64,000 nt of DNA from Pseudomonadota bacterium (GCA_023430685.1 JAEYZH010000024.1:1-64000), one strand, 5' to 3'; positions 48,811-56,521 are shown, numbered from the stretch's first letter. Notes: a model not told the origin generated them from the sequence alone. Program-made: numbers and translations.

Positions 48811-50429
48811 GGGTTGGCCACCAAGATCGAAACCTCGACTGACGTGCCCGGAAAGCGGAACACTTCGCCCCAACGCGTCGATAGGTTCGGCAGCAGGCGG
48901 CACTTGCGCGCCGACACCGGCAGGATGGCGACCAGTCGACCATCCGGCGCGAGCATCCCCGCCGCGTGGTCGAGGTGCGCTTGCCAGCGGCCTTCCGAGA
49001 ACGGCGGGTTCATCACGATGCGGTCGTAGGTGGCGCCGCGGGGAACCTTCAGGAAGTCGGCTTTGATAGCGCTGAACCCGCGCGCGCGCAGCACTGCGGC
49101 ATGGAGCGCGCTGACTTCGACGCATTCCACGTTCGCACCATCAGGGAACAGCGCGGCCAGGTTGCCGGTGCCGGCGCTCGGCTCGAGCCATCGATCGCCA
49201 GCGCCTGCCCCATCGACCGCGAGCGCGACCGCCTTCTCGGCGATGTCGGCCGGCGTCGGATAGAACTGGTGCGAGACAGCATCGGGAATGCACCCGAGGC
49301 ACAGGATCTCGCTGATGACCTCGCCAGGCTCGTAGTCGAAGCGCCAGCCGTCGCCATCGGGAACGCCGCCGATCGCGGCCAGAACTTCGTCCAGACGCTT
49401 GCGCTGGGCCTTGTCCGGCTTCGTCCCGTAGCCGAGCACCAGCTTCTGGCGATCGGTGCCGGTGCAAACGTGCTCGCCGCGGCGGTCCCTGCCCCACGAC
49501 TTCTCCTGCTGCAGCTCACGCAGAAGGCCCAGCACCGCGAACGGCAGCGGCTGCTGCATCATGTTGAACTCGCGCGCCTTGCGCTTCGGCGGCTCGCGGA
49601 ACTGCGATGGAATCGCGGCTGGATGCAAGCTGGCCAGCACCGCGTTGAGGCGCCAGGCCATGTCCGGGTGCACCTCGAGGTGCGCGGTGCGTACGCCGGT
49701 GTAGACGCGCATGCGCAGCGCGCCGCCGTCGAACGTGACCCACTTGCCAGCACGTTCGGTGGCGACCCGGATGGCGCGATCGCTGTCGCACCAGTGCGGC
49801 TCGTCGCGGCCCATGAAACGCGCGATCACGCAGCGCAGATCGTTGATCGTGCCGGCTTGGCGATGGTCCGGCGAATCGCCCCACTCGCTCAGCACGTAGG
49901 GAATGATCATGCGCTTGCCGAACCCTTCCGGCTGATTCGTGACGTGGGTCCGGCTCAGCGCCCGGAATATCCCGTCGACACGCTCGGCGAAGAACTTCGC
50001 GCGGCTCGACAGCAGGAAGTCGAAGGTCGCGGCGATGTTCTCTTTCGTGAACGGCGGCGTCTTGTGGTCGCGGATCTGTTCGTTCCACTCGTCCCGACGC
50101 GCCTGCGGCATGCAGTCGTAGACGTCGGTCAGCTTCATGGCCTTCGACCACAGATCCGCGTCGAGCGCCGCGATCGCGCTGGGCTCGTCGAGCAGTTCGG
50201 TTGCGCTGATGACGCCGCCGCGGTCGCGCCTCTTCACGTATGCGGCGTCAAGGAAGTAGTTCAGCGCGGTGCGCGCGCAATCGGTGAATCCGACGATCGC
50301 CTGGATCCGCTCGAGGACGCTTTCGCGGAACGACAGCAGGTGATCTAGCGCGCCCTCGGTGGAAGGCGCGCTAAATAGTTCAGCCACAACCAGCCTGTGG
50401 TCGCCCCCGCTGGAGTGCAAATTGGTCAC
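48807..50429 (-). CDS. DNA adenine methyltransferase, DUF4942 type (540 aa)
   Basis: The N-terminal ~330 residues are a DUF4942-like domain (LWSKAMKLTDVYDCMPQARR, then IRVATERAGKWVTFDGGALR). The C-terminal part is a methyltransferase: AdoMet-binding LEPSAGTGNLAALFPDG and catalytic IVMNPPFSEGRWQAHLDHA (NPPF), the N6-adenine type. It probably modifies phage DNA against restriction. The GTG at 50429 overlaps the upstream stop (GTGA). Confidence 0.85.
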   Translation of the reverse strand: MTNLHSSGGDHRLVVAELFSAPSTEGALDHLLSFRESVLERIQAIVGFTDCARTALNYFLDAAYVKRRDRGGVISATELLDEPSAIAALDADLWSKAMKLTDVYDCMPQARRDEWNEQIRDHKTPPFTKENIAATFDFLLSSRAKFFAERVDGIFRALSRTHVTNQPEGFGKRMIIPYVLSEWGDSPDHRQAGTINDLRCVIARFMGRDEPHWCDSDRAIRVATERAGKWVTFDGGALRMRVYTGVRTAHLEVHPDMAWRLNAVLASLHPAAIPSQFREPPKRKAREFNMMQQPLPFAVLGLLRELQQEKSWGRDRRGEHVCTGTDRQKLVLGYGTKPDKAQRKRLDEVLAAIGGVPDGDGWRFDYEPGEVISEILCLGCIPDAVSHQFYPTPADIAEKAVALAVDGAGAGDRWLEPSAGTGNLAALFPDGANVECVEVSALHAAVLRARGFSAIKADFLKVPRGATYDRIVMNPPFSEGRWQAHLDHAAGMLAPDGRLVAILPVSARKCRLLPNLSTRWGEVFRFPGTSVEVSILVANP

Positions 50430-50668
50430 TGCACAACCTCGAACCCTGATCGGAACACGCCGTCGGTAGTCGTGTCGGTCCACTCCACCAGCATCGAGCC
50501 GCCGGAGTACTGCCAGCGAGTCAGCACGCCCGCCGACTCGAAGGGCCCCGGGTAGGCGTGCTGCACGATCAGCACCTGCGCGGTTTCACGTGGAGCGTCG
50601 GGCGCTGCTGCGAACAGCGCAGTGAGCGCGACAGCCGCCGCGGCGCGGATTGCCAGGTCACCCAACAT
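50426..50668 (-). CDS. small secreted or membrane protein
   Basis: An 80-residue protein with a hydrophobic N-terminus (AIRAAAAVALTALFAAAPDA), probably a signal or anchor, and a soluble beta tail (YSGGSMLVEWTDTTTDGVF). The ATG at 50668 has GGAGG at proper distance; an ATG two codons earlier is too close to it. Unknown function. Confidence 0.55.
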   Translation of the reverse strand: MLGDLAIRAAAAVALTALFAAAPDAPRETAQVLIVQHAYPGPFESAGVLTRWQYSGGSMLVEWTDTTTDGVFRSGFEVVQ

Positions 50669-50873
50669 GGTCATTCCTCCGTGTTGCTTCCTTGCCTCGA
50701 AGGTGCGCATTCGCTCGAGCGACGCGCATGCGTTGCGCAATGCTGCGCAGATAGGTTTCGCATTCCTCGCGGCATTCAGCGGGAACGCGTTCGAGCGCGG
50801 CCGGCCACTCGCGAGGTGGGATGCGCGTCTGGATCTCCAGAGCGTGGTGTAGGCAGGTGGAGACGTAGGTCAT
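50658..50873 (-). CDS. small helical phage protein
   Basis: A 71-residue soluble protein (ALEIQTRIPPREWPAALERV, then CREECETYLRSIAQRMRV). First gene of this part of the early operon after the divergent 2TM unit, and overlaps the next gene by 11 bases. No family recognised. Confidence 0.5.
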   Translation of the reverse strand: MTYVSTCLHHALEIQTRIPPREWPAALERVPAECREECETYLRSIAQRMRVARANAHLRGKEATRRNDHVG

Positions 50874-50994
50874 GGCTGCGCCTCGCTCGATCGATGCGCG
50901 ATCCGTTGCCGACGGCTGCCTGGTTGCCAATCCCCACTGCGGCCGGCTCGGTGGTAGCCTGCGCCGGCAACTCCCCATTGACCCAAGGATTGCA

Positions 50995-51105
50995 ATGGCC
51001 ACGAAGACCCCACAGCGCCCGCCATCAGGCCCCGTTCCGACGCCACGCAACGCTCCACCTCATAGAACGGTCCCTCCGCCGCCCCCGCCGAATCCGCAGA
51101 GATAG
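50995..51105 (+). CDS. 36-residue proline-rich peptide
   Basis: An ATG with AAGGA five bases upstream opens a Pro/Arg-rich peptide (KTPQRPPSGPVPTPRNAPP) ending in a run of prolines. It stops four bases before the 2TM gene and runs with it, so the two are probably one unit. Too short for family assignment. Confidence 0.55.
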   Translation: MATKTPQRPPSGPVPTPRNAPPHRTVPPPPPPNPQR

Positions 51106-51109
51106 CGAC

Positions 51110-51589
51110 ATGGCGGACTGCAGATATCCGCGCACGGAGGAGGAGGTTTGCCTCGATATCGAATACTCGAGGCGCCTCCATGAGCTGCACTGCAAACTCT
51201 TTCGCCGGCTGCGGTGGCTTGCGGTGCTGGTTTCTCTCGCTGCGGGAGCGAGCGCGGTAACCGATCTCGTCCGCATGGTCCCCGGGGGCGTCCTTCTGGC
51301 TGCGGGGATCGTCACGTTCATGACGATCGTTGACGCCATTAGCCACTGGGAGGAACGTGCGGCGCAACACAATCTTTGGCGGCGACAGTTCGCGCGGTTG
51401 GCAGCGCAGGCCGAGGGCATGTCTTACGAAGATCTGCAACGCGCGTACAAGACGTTGGATGCCGAGGTGGACGACGTTCTCAGAATCCTCGAAACCATCG
51501 CTTACAACGATGTGGAGCGAGCCAACGAGCTGACGCACATGGTGCGCCCGGAGTCGATCACCCAACGTGCCTTGCGACTGCTGCTGTAG
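51110..51589 (+). CDS. SLATT-like two-helix membrane protein, exclusion candidate
   Basis: A 159-residue protein with a basic amphipathic start (RRLHELHCKLFRRLRWLAVL), two membrane segments (AVLVSLAAGASAVTDL and GVLLAAGIVTFMTIVDAI) and a C-terminal coiled part (RRQFARLAAQAEGMSYEDLQ). Two membrane segments followed by a helical tail is the SLATT layout found in membrane-effector systems. It runs opposite to the early operon, as a separately promoted prophage cargo gene would. A role in blocking superinfection is inference. Confidence 0.65.
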   Translation: MADCRYPRTEEEVCLDIEYSRRLHELHCKLFRRLRWLAVLVSLAAGASAVTDLVRMVPGGVLLAAGIVTFMTIVDAISHWEERAAQHNLWRRQFARLAAQAEGMSYEDLQRAYKTLDAEVDDVLRILETIAYNDVERANELTHMVRPESITQRALRLLL

Positions 51590-51594
51590 AACGC

Positions 51595-53361
51595 TCACGC
51601 CGCGCACCTCGCGTCCACGTGCGTGTGGTCGAGGTTCGCGCGCGCGATCGCGCACAGCGGCGGCGGGCTCACGCTGTTGCCGACCATCTTCACGGCGCGC
51701 GTGCCGGTAATCGGGCGTCCATCGGCGGTGCGGTCGATGATGTAGTCGGCCGGGAAGCCCTGCGCGCGGTACAGCTCGGGCGGGCGCAGCATGCGCAGGC
51801 CGATGTCGACGATCACGTAGGGCGTGCCCTTGATCGTGACCGTGACCAGGGCGAGGCGATCGCGGGTGGTCACCGTGTCGAGCGGGTCGCGGCAGTCGAG
51901 CGGCTGGCCGTTGCCGTAGTAGTTCACGAGGAACGCGGCAACGCGCAGCGCGCCGGCCTCCGCTTCGGGACTCAGCGTGCACTCGACGACCGCGTGGTGC
52001 TCGCCACCGGCGCTGATGGTGTGCAGCGGGTCGGCGACGTCGGCGCAATGGCTGGTGCCGCGCAGCTTCGCCATGTGGGCGGTCACCAGCTGCTGCTGGC
52101 TGCCCTTCCCCACGATCGTGCTGACCGGCTCGCGCATGTCGCGTGGTCGCGAGGGGTTGCTGTTCGGGCCGCCAGCGGCCTGCTCGAGGTAGGCCATCAC
52201 GATGCCGGCGCCGTTGCCGGTCGGCACGATGGTCGGCATCGGCTCGTCGGCGGCGAGAGCGCGCGGCTCCTGCCCTTCCCGCTCGCCGTACCGCGGCACC
52301 AGCGCCGCGGCGGCGAGCGCGAAATGCCCACCCTTCACGTTGGCGCATTGCGTGCGCAGTGGCTCGTCTGCCGACCAAGTCGCGCCGCGCGACGCGTTGG
52401 CGAACTCGGTCAGGAAGAATGGCTCGGCCGCATCGATCACGTACCGCTTCACGCCGCGCGCGATGCGGCGCAGCGTCGCCTCCGCGAGGGGCTTCTTGCG
52501 GGTGAAGATCGACGGGCACTCGATCGACCAGTCGATGCAGTCGGCCGCGGTGACGTAGGGCTGCGCGCGACCCGGGCCGTGCGTCGGCTGGGGCCAGCGG
52601 ATCGCCTCGCCATCGCAGCGCGCGACCATGAACAGGCGCGTGCGGCTCGTGCCGGCGCCGTGGTCGCAGGCCTTCACCTTGCGCCACTCCACGGCGTAGC
52701 CGAGGCTGCGCAGCGCCGCGACGAAGTGCCCCCACGTGCGACCCTCGTGGCGCTTGTCGGGGATCAGGTGTTGGTTATCGACCGGAACCCTCTCGCGCGC
52801 GTCGGCGACGCGATAGATCCAGTCGCCTGGCTTTGCTTCGGGGGACGGATCAGGGATCTCGTCCAGCGTCACAACGCGACCGGTCGCGCGGTCGCGCTTC
52901 GCGATCAGCGGCCCCCACTTCAGGATTTGCTCGACGTTCTCGAGGCTGATGATGCGCGGGCGGACGGCGCCAGCCCACTTCAGCACCACCCACGAAAGCG
53001 ACCGCGTTGCGCGGCTGCGCGGCTGGCCGCCCTTCGCCTGGCTGAAGTGCGTGCAGTCCGGCGATGCATGCAGCCAGCCGACATGCCGGCTTGCGCACTC
53101 GCGCCGCGGATCGGCGTGCCACACGTCCTCGCACAGGTGCCGCGCGAACGGATGGTTCGCCGCGTGCATCCCGATCGCCCACTCGTCGTGGTTGATGCAG
53201 ATGTCCGGGTCGCGGCCAAGCGCCTGGCGCAGCGCCTCGCTCGCGCCGCCGCCCCCGGCGAACAGGTCGACGACGATCTCGCCGGCGCGCAGCGCGCTGG
53301 TCAGTGCGCGCTCGGGGAAGTTAAACCCGGATTGCGGACGGGCGCGGGAACCGTCAGCCAC
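51595..53361 (-). CDS. DNA cytosine-5 methyltransferase (588 aa)
   Basis: Contains the 5mC motifs in order: I VVDLFAGGGGASEAL, IV SPDCTHFSQAKGG (catalytic Cys in a DCTHFS variant of the usual PCQ), VI ISLENVEQIL, VIII GTSRTRLFMVAR, a long target region (~280-500), and the C-terminal PPELYRAQGFP and VKMVGNSVSPP. Longer than typical enzymes, mainly in the target region. GTG start with AGGAGG upstream. It probably protects phage DNA from restriction. Confidence 0.92.
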   Translation of the reverse strand: MADGSRARPQSGFNFPERALTSALRAGEIVVDLFAGGGGASEALRQALGRDPDICINHDEWAIGMHAANHPFARHLCEDVWHADPRRECASRHVGWLHASPDCTHFSQAKGGQPRSRATRSLSWVVLKWAGAVRPRIISLENVEQILKWGPLIAKRDRATGRVVTLDEIPDPSPEAKPGDWIYRVADARERVPVDNQHLIPDKRHEGRTWGHFVAALRSLGYAVEWRKVKACDHGAGTSRTRLFMVARCDGEAIRWPQPTHGPGRAQPYVTAADCIDWSIECPSIFTRKKPLAEATLRRIARGVKRYVIDAAEPFFLTEFANASRGATWSADEPLRTQCANVKGGHFALAAAALVPRYGEREGQEPRALAADEPMPTIVPTGNGAGIVMAYLEQAAGGPNSNPSRPRDMREPVSTIVGKGSQQQLVTAHMAKLRGTSHCADVADPLHTISAGGEHHAVVECTLSPEAEAGALRVAAFLVNYYGNGQPLDCRDPLDTVTTRDRLALVTVTIKGTPYVIVDIGLRMLRPPELYRAQGFPADYIIDRTADGRPITGTRAVKMVGNSVSPPPLCAIARANLDHTHVDARCAA

Positions 53362-53539
53362 GGCGTGCCTCCTGGAATGCCACGAGGCAGTCGTCACAGA
53401 AGCGCGCGCGCGCCCCATTCGGCAGCACCGCGCACGGCTCGCCGCATTCGCAGATGGTCGGCACGGGTTTGCGCACGGCGAGTGCGCGCGCGAGATCCGC
53501 GGCGATGAAGTCGGCTGCGTTGTCGGCGATGTCAGCCAT
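53354..53539 (-). CDS. TraR/DksA-type small zinc-finger protein
   Basis: A 61-residue protein: helical start ADFIAADLARALAVRKP, then ICECGEPCAVLPNG and FCDDCLVAFQEARR. The C-x-C ... C-x2-C arrangement resembles the phage/plasmid TraR group that binds RNA polymerase. It overlaps the 5mC gene by eight bases. Confidence 0.65.
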   Translation of the reverse strand: MADIADNAADFIAADLARALAVRKPVPTICECGEPCAVLPNGARARFCDDCLVAFQEARRG

Positions 53540-53870
53540 CGGTCGGCTCCCACGGTTCCGCGGAGCGGCCTGTCACGGCGCACTTCCGCTTCGGCATTCG
53601 GCGCACCGCGCCGGCGGTCTCGCATTCGCTGACGCGGCGGCCGAGCATGAAGCGGCAGTAGCCAGTCAGCTCGGCCAGTTCCTGCATCGTCCGACCCGGG
53701 AATGCGCGGATGGCGGCGATGGTCTGCGCTTGCTGCTGCGCGCGCGTGCCGGACGCCGTGACGTGTTCGGCCGCCTCGTGGGACGTTTCCGGATCGGTGT
53801 TGCGCGCGGCGGGCGTTTCCACGCGAATGAGCGGGCCGCGATACGCGAAGGAAAGGTCGAGCTGGTTCAT
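53532..53870 (-). CDS. winged-helix-type phage protein (112 aa)
   Basis: Begins MNQLDLSFAYRG, has TDPETSHEAAEHV, then a helix-turn-helix-like IRAFPGRTMQELAELTGYCR and a wing RRVSECETAGAVRR. This TxxxTSxxAA-plus-HTH arrangement is common in early phage genes with probable DNA-binding function. It overlaps the CII-like stop by four bases. Confidence 0.65.
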   Translation of the reverse strand: MNQLDLSFAYRGPLIRVETPAARNTDPETSHEAAEHVTASGTRAQQQAQTIAAIRAFPGRTMQELAELTGYCRFMLGRRVSECETAGAVRRMPKRKCAVTGRSAEPWEPTDG

Positions 53871-54283
53871 TGCGGCGCCCGCCCGAGAAGGTCGCGGATG
53901 GTGCGGCGCTCAATTTCCCGCTCGCGCTCCATCGTCTCGACCTGCTCGCGGAGTTCGCGGTTCTCGCGTTCGACGTCGCTTTCGATCCGGCGCAGGCTGC
54001 GCGGGTCATAGCCGCGGCGCAGGAGCCATGCATATAACGGCGCTTCGCAGCCGGTGGCATCCATGAGCGCGTTGAGTGCGTCTTCGTTGAGTCGCGCCTG
54101 GCCGAGTTTTGCCTTGCTCAAGACGGCGCTGTCGGCATCGATCTCGATGGCGATCGACTTGTCCTGCATGCCGCAGTTCTCGGTGCAGTAGCGCACCGCG
54201 GCGGCCTCGCTTTTCAGCTTGCGGAAGTCGGTCTCTGGGATCGCGCGTAGCGGGCGACGAACCCTCAATGGAAGGGCAGTCAC
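53867..54283 (-). CDS. CII-like DNA-binding regulator with leucine zipper (138 aa)
   Basis: The N-terminal half has a helix-turn-helix-like EAAAVRYCTENCGMQDKSIA and LGQARLNEDALNALMDATGC; the C-terminal half is a coiled coil (VERENRELREQVETMERERE). It is the first gene after Cro in the same direction, the position of cII. It probably activates lysogeny promoters, but sequence identity to CII itself is not evident. Confidence 0.65.
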   Translation of the reverse strand: MTALPLRVRRPLRAIPETDFRKLKSEAAAVRYCTENCGMQDKSIAIEIDADSAVLSKAKLGQARLNEDALNALMDATGCEAPLYAWLLRRGYDPRSLRRIESDVERENRELREQVETMEREREIERRTIRDLLGRAPQ

Positions 54284-54372
54284 AACGGGGTTCCAGAGAA
54301 TTGACTGTGGTTGAAGGTCGTCTCGCGGGCAAACTGAAACCCGATGAAGACCAGCACCGACGAAAACAAAGC

Positions 54373-54421
54373 GGTCAGCCCAATGTGCGAGGCTGTCACT
54401 CGCACCCTGGGCGGGCTGACC
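54373..54421. other. nested stem structure in the cro-cII gap
   Basis: A nine-base outer stem (GGTCAGCCC with GGGCTGACC) encloses a perfect seven-base inner stem (GTGCGAG with CTCGCAC). It lies in the 237-base untranslated gap between the Cro-like and CII-like genes, downstream of the 13-bp hairpin in the leftward transcript. Confidence 0.6.
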
Positions 54422-54434
54422 GTGCGGAAAAGGT

Positions 54435-54469
54435 GCGCCCCGCGACGCAGGGGGTACGTCGCGGGGCGC
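54435..54469 (-). terminator. tR1-like terminator in the cro-cII gap
   Basis: A perfect 13-base-pair stem (GCGCCCCGCGACG arm, nine-base loop). On the minus strand it is followed by ACC then TTTT, a modest U-tract. Lambda has tR1 at this exact place. It should limit leftward transcription unless antitermination occurs. Confidence 0.6.
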
Positions 54470-54520
54470 GGGTCGCGCGCAGGGGAACGCGCGATGACGG
54501 GTGGGCGGTGGCCGCGCATG

Positions 54521-54763
54521 TCAGGCCGCCCTCTTCCGGCGCACCTTCGGTGGCTTGGGCTCGCCCCAGATGTCAGGACGGAGTTCTTCGCGCGAGACCG
54601 CGCGGCTGCTCTGCTCGTAGAGGCGCCGGACCAAGCCGCCATCGAGCTTGGGCTGGGTCGAGAGCGCCTTGCGCAGGTAGCCGATCGTGGTGCCGCAACG
54701 CTTCGCGTATGCAGCTTGGTCGTCTGGCGTCAGGGTGGACAGGTAGGCGCGCAGGGTTTCCAT
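54521..54763 (-). CDS. Cro/YdaS-like repressor
   Basis: An 80-residue protein with a Cro/YdaS helix-turn-helix: QAAYAKRCGTTIGYLRKAL, then LVRRLYEQSSRAVSREELRP, and a basic tail. First gene of the leftward early operon, divergent from the CI-like gene with shared operators between them. The promoter's -10 box ends six bases before the ATG, so the mRNA may be leaderless. Confidence 0.8.
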   Translation of the reverse strand: METLRAYLSTLTPDDQAAYAKRCGTTIGYLRKALSTQPKLDGGLVRRLYEQSSRAVSREELRPDIWGEPKPPKVRRKRAA

Positions 54764-54769
54764 GCGCGG

Positions 54770-54797
54770 ATATTACCATTCGGTAATGTTCAGTCAA
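54770..54797 (-). promoter_or_regulatory. leftward early promoter (PR-like)
   Basis: On the minus strand: TTGACT (-35, plus positions 54792-54797), 16-base spacer, TAATAT (-10, plus positions 54770-54775), then six bases to the cro ATG. The -10 box and most of the spacer lie within operator 1. Confidence 0.75.
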
Positions 54798-54826
54798 TAC
54801 CTTTTGGTCATGTACCGTCGGGTAAT
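54772..54826. promoter_or_regulatory. three repressor operators between cro and cI
   Basis: Operator 1 (54772-54787) is the perfect inverted repeat ATTACC-ATTC-GGTAAT. Operator 2 (54796-54811) is AATACC-TTTT-GGTCAT and operator 3 (54811-54826) is TGTACC-GTCG-GGTAAT. Operators 1 and 2 are 24 bases apart centre to centre, 2 and 3 are 15 apart. Three sites between divergent promoters mirrors lambda OR. Confidence 0.75.
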
Positions 54827-54833
54827 TGATACT
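54804..54833 (+). promoter_or_regulatory. putative cI promoter (PRM-like)
   Basis: Weak -35 TTGGTC (54804-54809), 18-base spacer, -10 GATACT (54828-54833). The expected start point is about 54840, the A of the cI-like ATG, so this mRNA would be leaderless as in lambda PRM. Overlaps operators 2 and 3. Confidence 0.5.
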
Positions 54834-54839
54834 TCACGG

Positions 54840-55337
54840 ATGACTGACCGCGACTCCCCGATCATGGCGGCGCGCCGCAAGCGGCTGCGCGAATGGATCG
54901 ACGCCCAACATGGCGGCGTGCAGGCGCAGTTTCAGAAGGCGATCGGCATCAATCAGGGAGAGCTCTCCGGCTTGCTGAACAGCAAGTCGTTCGGGGAGAA
55001 GAAGGCGATGGCCATCGAGGTGGCCGCCGCCATGCCGGATGGTTACCTGACCCGACCCTTGGATCCGGCTGAGCCGGTGTCGCAGTCCGCGAGAATCGAC
55101 CGCGAGAAGATGGCCGAAGCCATCGAGGTTGCGATGGCCATGAGGGGTCCGCTGACCGCGCAGAAGGTCGCGGACGCGTACGAACTGTTGGTACGACAGG
55201 CGTCGGTGGCCGTGATCAAGCCGAAAGATCAACCGCCACGCGACCCCAAGGGGCCGAAGAGTCATGGCGTTGTCGAAGGAAGAGGTACAGGAACTGGCGC
55301 GCATTCTGGACGCGCGAGCCGGGCACGGAAGAAGTGA
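54840..55337 (+). CDS. CI-like repressor without peptidase domain (165 aa)
   Basis: The N-terminal half carries a DNA-binding helix-turn-helix: AARRKRLREWIDAQHGGVQA, then FQKAIGINQGELSGLLNSKS. The C-terminal part is helical (REKMAEAIEVAMAMRGPL) and ends in a Pro/Lys/Gly-rich tail; there is no LexA/CI S24 peptidase domain (no Ser-Lys pair region), so RecA-stimulated self-cleavage is not expected. The ATG at 54840 coincides with the predicted leaderless start. Its 3' end overlaps the next gene by 74 bases. Confidence 0.75.
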   Translation: MTDRDSPIMAARRKRLREWIDAQHGGVQAQFQKAIGINQGELSGLLNSKSFGEKKAMAIEVAAAMPDGYLTRPLDPAEPVSQSARIDREKMAEAIEVAMAMRGPLTAQKVADAYELLVRQASVAVIKPKDQPPRDPKGPKSHGVVEGRGTGTGAHSGRASRARKK

Positions 55338-55737
55338 GCGGCCACGTCTGAGGCTGGTCGTTCCGCCAACATCGAAGCTGCTGGATCCGATCTTCAGGGA
55401 TGCTCACATCAAGAGGATCGTCCACCTGCAGCGCGCATACCGGCTGCAATGGTTGGTCGACCAGGCGACGTTCAACGTCGCCTCACTGTCCTGCCTCGAG
55501 GATTGCGACCTGATCCGCCTGGTCAACGACATGGAGCGTGCGCGCGAGTGCATCATGGATGGCGTGTCTTTCGAGGATGCGGGTCTTGTACGATCAGCCC
55601 TCCGAGGCGCCGGCAGTTCGTCGATCGAGGACCTGCGTGACTGCAAGATGGCCGATGAAGTGCGAATGCGCGTCGATGCGCTCTTGCGCAGTGCGCCGAA
55701 GCCTTTCGAGCGCGCGCACGACGAGGCGCCTTTCTAG
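55264..55737 (+). CDS. helical protein following the repressor (157 aa)
   Basis: Starts inside the CI-like gene with AAGGGG about ten bases upstream. It is largely helical: SKEEVQELARILDARAG, then QRAYRLQWLVDQATFNVASL and IRLVNDMERARECIMDG. No recognised family. Being co-transcribed with the repressor it may modulate immunity (co-repressor or antirepressor), an inference from position. Confidence 0.6.
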   Translation: MALSKEEVQELARILDARAGHGRSERPRLRLVVPPTSKLLDPIFRDAHIKRIVHLQRAYRLQWLVDQATFNVASLSCLEDCDLIRLVNDMERARECIMDGVSFEDAGLVRSALRGAGSSSIEDLRDCKMADEVRMRVDALLRSAPKPFERAHDEAPF

Positions 55738-55755
55738 GCGGCAGAATGGTGGTGC

Positions 55756-55989
55756 ATGCGCGACGACTTGACCCCGGGACAACTCGACGCGCTGCGCCAG
55801 CTCGGATGGCGCTCACCAGTGGAGCGCCGCGCGGCTCGGCGAAGAGTGCTCGCGCGCGAAATCGGCTTGGTGATTGCCGTCGTCGTCGGCTCTACCCTCT
55901 TCCTGAAGGCGTGTCAGTGGTCAGGCGGGCGGCCGTACGTTTCGCGCGGGGACGACAGCTACGAGTGCAACCATCGAGGTTGCGAGTGA
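55756..55989 (+). CDS. single-span membrane protein (77 aa)
   Basis: One membrane segment (GLVIAVVVGSTLFLKACQW) after a basic helical start (RRAARRRVLAREI), with a short Cys-containing outer tail (YECNHRGCE). It is the last gene of the repressor transcript and could be an exclusion-type protein. Its stop is one base from the convergent MESH1-like gene's end. Confidence 0.55.
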   Translation: MRDDLTPGQLDALRQLGWRSPVERRAARRRVLAREIGLVIAVVVGSTLFLKACQWSGGRPYVSRGDDSYECNHRGCE

Positions 55990-55990
55990 A

Positions 55991-56521
55991 TCACGCTGCG
56001 GCTCTATCGCGCTCGATCAGGATGGCATCGGCTGCCGCTTCAAGGCCGTAGTTCACGCCGCGCAGGCCTGCGACGACGGTCGCCGCCCAGTCGAAATATT
56101 CCCGCTTGCGCTGGGCCGGCCAGTCCGGCGGTGCGTGCACCAAGTCGCGCAGATTCGCGATCTTGTCGGCGAGCTTTACCAGCTTCGCCTCACGTGAAAG
56201 ATGCGGCGCATGCTCGACCTGCAGATCCTTCCGACGCTGCTTCGGCAACGTCTTGTCGTCGGTGACCTCGAGCACGATCGACGCAACGGCATCGTCGAAC
56301 TCGGAGCACAGCTCTTCGAAGGTGGTGTCCGTGTCCTCGATCGTGTCGTGGAGCAGCGCCGCCGCAAGCACAATCGGATCGGAAACGCCGCCCTCTTCCA
56401 CCAGGATGCGGGCGACCGTTATCGGATGGTTGATGTAGGGAGAGGCTGCAGCGTCCTTGCGACGCTGGTCACGGTGCTTGTGGGCGGCGAAGGCCGCTGC
56501 ACGAAGGACGATGCTGTCCAT
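55991..56521 (-). CDS. MESH1-like HD-domain (p)ppGpp hydrolase
   Basis: A 176-residue single-domain HD phosphohydrolase: LRAAAFAAHKHRDQRRKDAA with the first His, YINHPITVARILVEEG, the HD pair in ALLHDTIEDTDTTFEELCS, VTDDKTLPKQRRKD and LVKLADKIANLRDLVH with the final Asp. All hallmarks of small alarmone hydrolases (MESH1 type) that remove the pyrophosphate of (p)ppGpp are present. The metal ligands (H, HD, D) are intact. No ribosome site is seen, so a leaderless start at 56521 is possible. It is alone on its strand beside a terminator. Confidence 0.88.
   Translation of the reverse strand: MDSIVLRAAAFAAHKHRDQRRKDAAASPYINHPITVARILVEEGGVSDPIVLAAALLHDTIEDTDTTFEELCSEFDDAVASIVLEVTDDKTLPKQRRKDLQVEHAPHLSREAKLVKLADKIANLRDLVHAPPDWPAQRKREYFDWAATVVAGLRGVNYGLEAAADAILIERDRAAA

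Noticed and set aside
54344..54829. A 161-codon plus-strand frame across cro and its operators
   Set aside because: Antisense to the Cro-like gene and spans the operators and hairpins; composition is shadow-like.
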